Assembly: GCA_017399065.1 (NCBI GenBank)
Contig: JAFQEL010000025.1
Coordinates: 1 to 42,967, forward strand
DNA length: 42,967 bases
From: Clostridia bacterium
GTDB taxonomy: Bacteria; Bacillota; Clostridia; Oscillospirales; Acutalibacteraceae
Direction: 5' to 3'
The notes beneath the pieces were generated by a model that was given only the letters and a program-made list of their open reading frames with translations, was not told the origin of the DNA and made no database searches. The translations under genes were made by a program, and so were the position numbers. This document shows positions 41,702 through 42,967 of this stretch, piece by piece (positions within the stretch are counted from its first letter, which is position 1; each line of letters starts with the position of its first letter).

Positions 41702-42322
41702 ATGCTTTACAATTTTGTCAGATGGATTATATTTTTTATCATAATAGGAATAGTTCTGCTGATTATTAAAAAAAGCCCATTGAAAAAGCATAGCGTAATT
41801 TCTAAAGCAATTCCAATTATTGTTGCTGTCATATGTTTTTCTCAGTGGAACATCCCTTTCGAAAATTATATTTACAGTTTTCCATCTCTGGAAAAATCGT
41901 TCAATTACTGTAACACTGCTAAACAGGTTGAATTCTTCGGATTTTTTGAAGAAAAAAATTCGGGTATTATTTTATATGAAAGCGAAAACGGATACGCAAA
42001 TTACATTGCACAAAAAACCGATGATGGCTGGAAAATCAGCAACACCAACACATACAACGTTGAATGTGTTAAAACAGCGAATGATTATACTATAGTTGTT
42101 TATCATATAAAAAATACCGACGACAGATATATTTTACTTTCAACTGATTTTAACAAAACCCAACCAGCAGAAATCACAGATTCAAAAGGTAATAGTTTCA
42201 GATACGTTGAAGATAAGGATGATTTTTTAAACCATATAACTTATTTCAGTTGTTACAGTGGAAATGATTTTGATTATACAGTTCATATCAACGGTGAAAA
42301 GGTTGAGTTACATACCAAGTAA
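41702..42322 (+). CDS. unknown membrane-anchored protein
   Basis: 206 residues from the ATG at 41702, chosen because AAAGGAGAAGTT directly precedes it; an upstream extension to 41594 lies within the promoter. Two hydrophobic helices are near the N-terminus (FVRWIIFFIIIGIVLLIIKK at 5-24 and AIPIIVAVICFSQWNIPF at about 37-54). The remainder (60-206) looks like a soluble beta-rich domain, with DDGWKISNTNTYNVECVKTAND and DNRYILLSTDF-like strands; orientation suggests it is outside the cell. No known family is recognised. Composition is more AT-rich than the sulfatase operon, and it sits near mobile-element remnants, so it may be accessory. A nested-hairpin repeat follows 70 bases downstream. Confidence 0.7.
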   Translation: MLYNFVRWIIFFIIIGIVLLIIKKSPLKKHSVISKAIPIIVAVICFSQWNIPFENYIYSFPSLEKSFNYCNTAKQVEFFGFFEEKNSGIILYESENGYANYIAQKTDDGWKISNTNTYNVECVKTANDYTIVVYHIKNTDDRYILLSTDFNKTQPAEITDSKGNSFRYVEDKDDFLNHITYFSCYSGNDFDYTVHINGEKVELHTK

Positions 42323-42390
42323 AAAAGGAGATTGTATCAATCAGGTATGATTGTGGATTGACCGTTTTAATGATATAGTGCTTATGCGAT

Positions 42391-42537
42391 ATGAAATAAT
42401 CCTTACGGATTATGAAATTTGATGCTTGCGCATCAAGTGAAATAAAATTCGCCATTAACATTTGCGCAGCAAATATTTCATACGCGACAGCGTATTTCAT
42501 CGCGAAGCGATTTCACTCGCCGCAAGGCGAATTTCAT
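42391..42537. repeat. 147-bp nested-hairpin repeat element, copy B
   Basis: The same plan as copy A at 18071-18218: on the left ATGAAAT/GTGAAAT linkers separate hairpins AATCCTTACGGATT and TTGATGCTTGCGCATCAA; on the right ATTTCAT/ATTTCAC linkers separate ACGCGACAGCGT, CGCGAAGCG and TCGCCGCAAGGCGA. An outer AATTCGCC (42447) pairs with GGCGAATT (42526). The stems differ in sequence from copy A but the linkers and length agree, which suggests selection or mechanism acting on structure. Confidence 0.8.
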
Positions 42538-42540
42538 TGA

Positions 42541-42575
42541 AAAAAGACCTTGTCAAAAATGACAAGGTCTTTTTT
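42541..42575. terminator. bidirectional terminator next to the recombinase remnant
   Basis: AAAAAGACCTTGTC and GACAAGGTCTTTTTT pair perfectly around AAAAAT, with T-runs on both strands. It overlaps the last codons of the recombinase remnant. Confidence 0.9.
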
Positions 42576-42839
42576 CTGGTGGAACAATGTCCGAGGTGTG
42601 CGAACATTGCTCCATAGCTGATTTTTCGCCACTAAAGGCTGCTTCAATATCATCAAGCGGGATGTCATCTATGGTGACGGGCTTATTGCTTGCATTGATA
42701 ATCAGCGTCAGATGGTCATCATAAAGATAAACCGAATGAACAAAGATATTGATGATTGCTCTGCGTTTTGCCATATCGTCACCGGGCATCTCACAAACAT
42801 AATTGAGAAAGGCTAAAATCTGAGCCTTGAAGTGCCCCC
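42553..42839 (-). pseudogene. C-terminal remnant of a large serine recombinase
   Basis: The readable frame gives FKAQILAFLNYVCEMPGD, then DDMAKRRAIINIFVHSVYLY and DDHLTLIINASNKPVTIDD. This is the characteristic tail (VxSxYLYDDxxxL) of clostridial transposon and ICE serine recombinases. The catalytic resolvase domain and most of the protein are absent. The frame continues up to about 42839, where an IS3-like terminal repeat begins, so the gene was cut by that insertion; an upstream start at 42789 exists but would give only a fragment. It is evidence of an old integrative element at this edge. Confidence 0.75.
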
Positions 42840-42885
42840 TGTCAAGTAGACAGACGAAAAAACAAAAGAATATTTAATTGAGTGG

Positions 42886-42915
42886 ATTCCACCTTGCAGC
42901 GCAGCAAGGTGGAAT
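42886..42915 (-). terminator. hairpin after the transposase stop codon
   Basis: ATTCCACCTTGC pairs perfectly with GCAAGGTGGAAT around six bases, two bases beyond the transposase stop codon. No T-tract follows on the minus strand; it may protect the IS RNA or reduce read-through. Confidence 0.55.
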
Positions 42916-42917
42916 TT

Positions 42918-42967
42918 TTATGCTGCAGCTGTATGGAATTCCATAGGTGTCATACATTTCAGCTTTA
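42918..42967 (-). CDS. 3' end of IS3-family transposase (partial)
   Basis: Only the last 15 codons are inside the window: KLKCMTPMEFHTAAA and a stop. The K-L-K-x-(M/L)-(T/S)-P-(M/V) pattern is the usual C-terminal end of IS3-family OrfB transposases (DDE type). The rest lies to the right of the window. Confidence 0.6.
   Translation of the reverse strand, partial: KLKCMTPMEFHTAAA

Larger units (their letters stand above)
42840..42967 (-). mobile_element. end of an IS3-like insertion sequence (continues beyond window)
   Basis: TGTCAAGTAGACAG at 42840 has the TG...CA form of an IS terminal repeat, and the coding end of an IS3-type transposase lies 80 bases inside it on the minus strand. The element runs out of the window to the right. 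The junction at 42839/42840 interrupts the recombinase reading frame. Confidence 0.65.

Overview
The window looks like a chromosomal segment of a spore-forming, anaerobic gut-type Clostridium relative, most likely Ruminococcaceae/Oscillospiraceae. The evidence is a mix of moderate-GC housekeeping genes, sporulation genes (sigG, spoIIE, a broken spoVAD), an anaerobic sulfatase-maturating radical SAM enzyme, BspA-type leucine-rich repeat surface protein, xylose genes, and clostridial-style mobile remnants (TnpV, a serine recombinase tail, an IS3-like end). No species is claimed.

Layout. 1-405 is a small sigma-region-4-like gene. 540-4869 (minus) is a very AT-rich four-gene operon: a 68-aa protein, a four-helix membrane protein, a 315-aa unknown, and an 864-aa protein with an HExxH...ExxxD zincin signature. 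I recognise no named system; it is a good candidate for an undescribed one. 5232-12030 holds a LytTR regulator, an ECF sigma/anti-sigma-like pair, an M28-like peptidase and a secreted leucine-rich repeat protein.

12275-16541 is an accessory cassette bounded by two diverged TnpV-type genes. Inside are a consensus promoter with a palindromic operator, an XRE repressor-like gene, a 620-aa ASCH-PIN-GNAT-ASCH-like fusion, a stand-alone ASCH protein and an HNH nuclease, ending at a hairpin terminator. This is the strongest candidate for a new defence or toxin/RNA-targeting system. Next to it lies a spoVAD truncated after about 218 residues.

17434-20266 contains a YjbR-family protein, tRNA-Leu(CAA), a 148-bp nested-hairpin repeat, a membrane acyltransferase, and a gene-free stretch with a promoter, three tandem 47-48 nt units carrying Shine-Dalgarno-like sequences and minimal ORFs, a long inverted repeat, a nonapeptide ORF and a terminator: a candidate small RNA or peptide locus.

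20267-41541 is mostly core: an exported double phosphoesterase with a ceramidase-like protein, galE, rsmA converging on spoIIE, rlmB followed by a degenerate P-type-ATPase-like membrane protein, a family I.5-like lipase, sigG, xylBA, and a sulfatase coupled to its maturase. 41702-42967 has a small membrane protein, a second 147-bp nested-hairpin repeat, and a serine recombinase remnant cut by the end of an IS3-like element. All calls come from reading the sequence; no database search was run.
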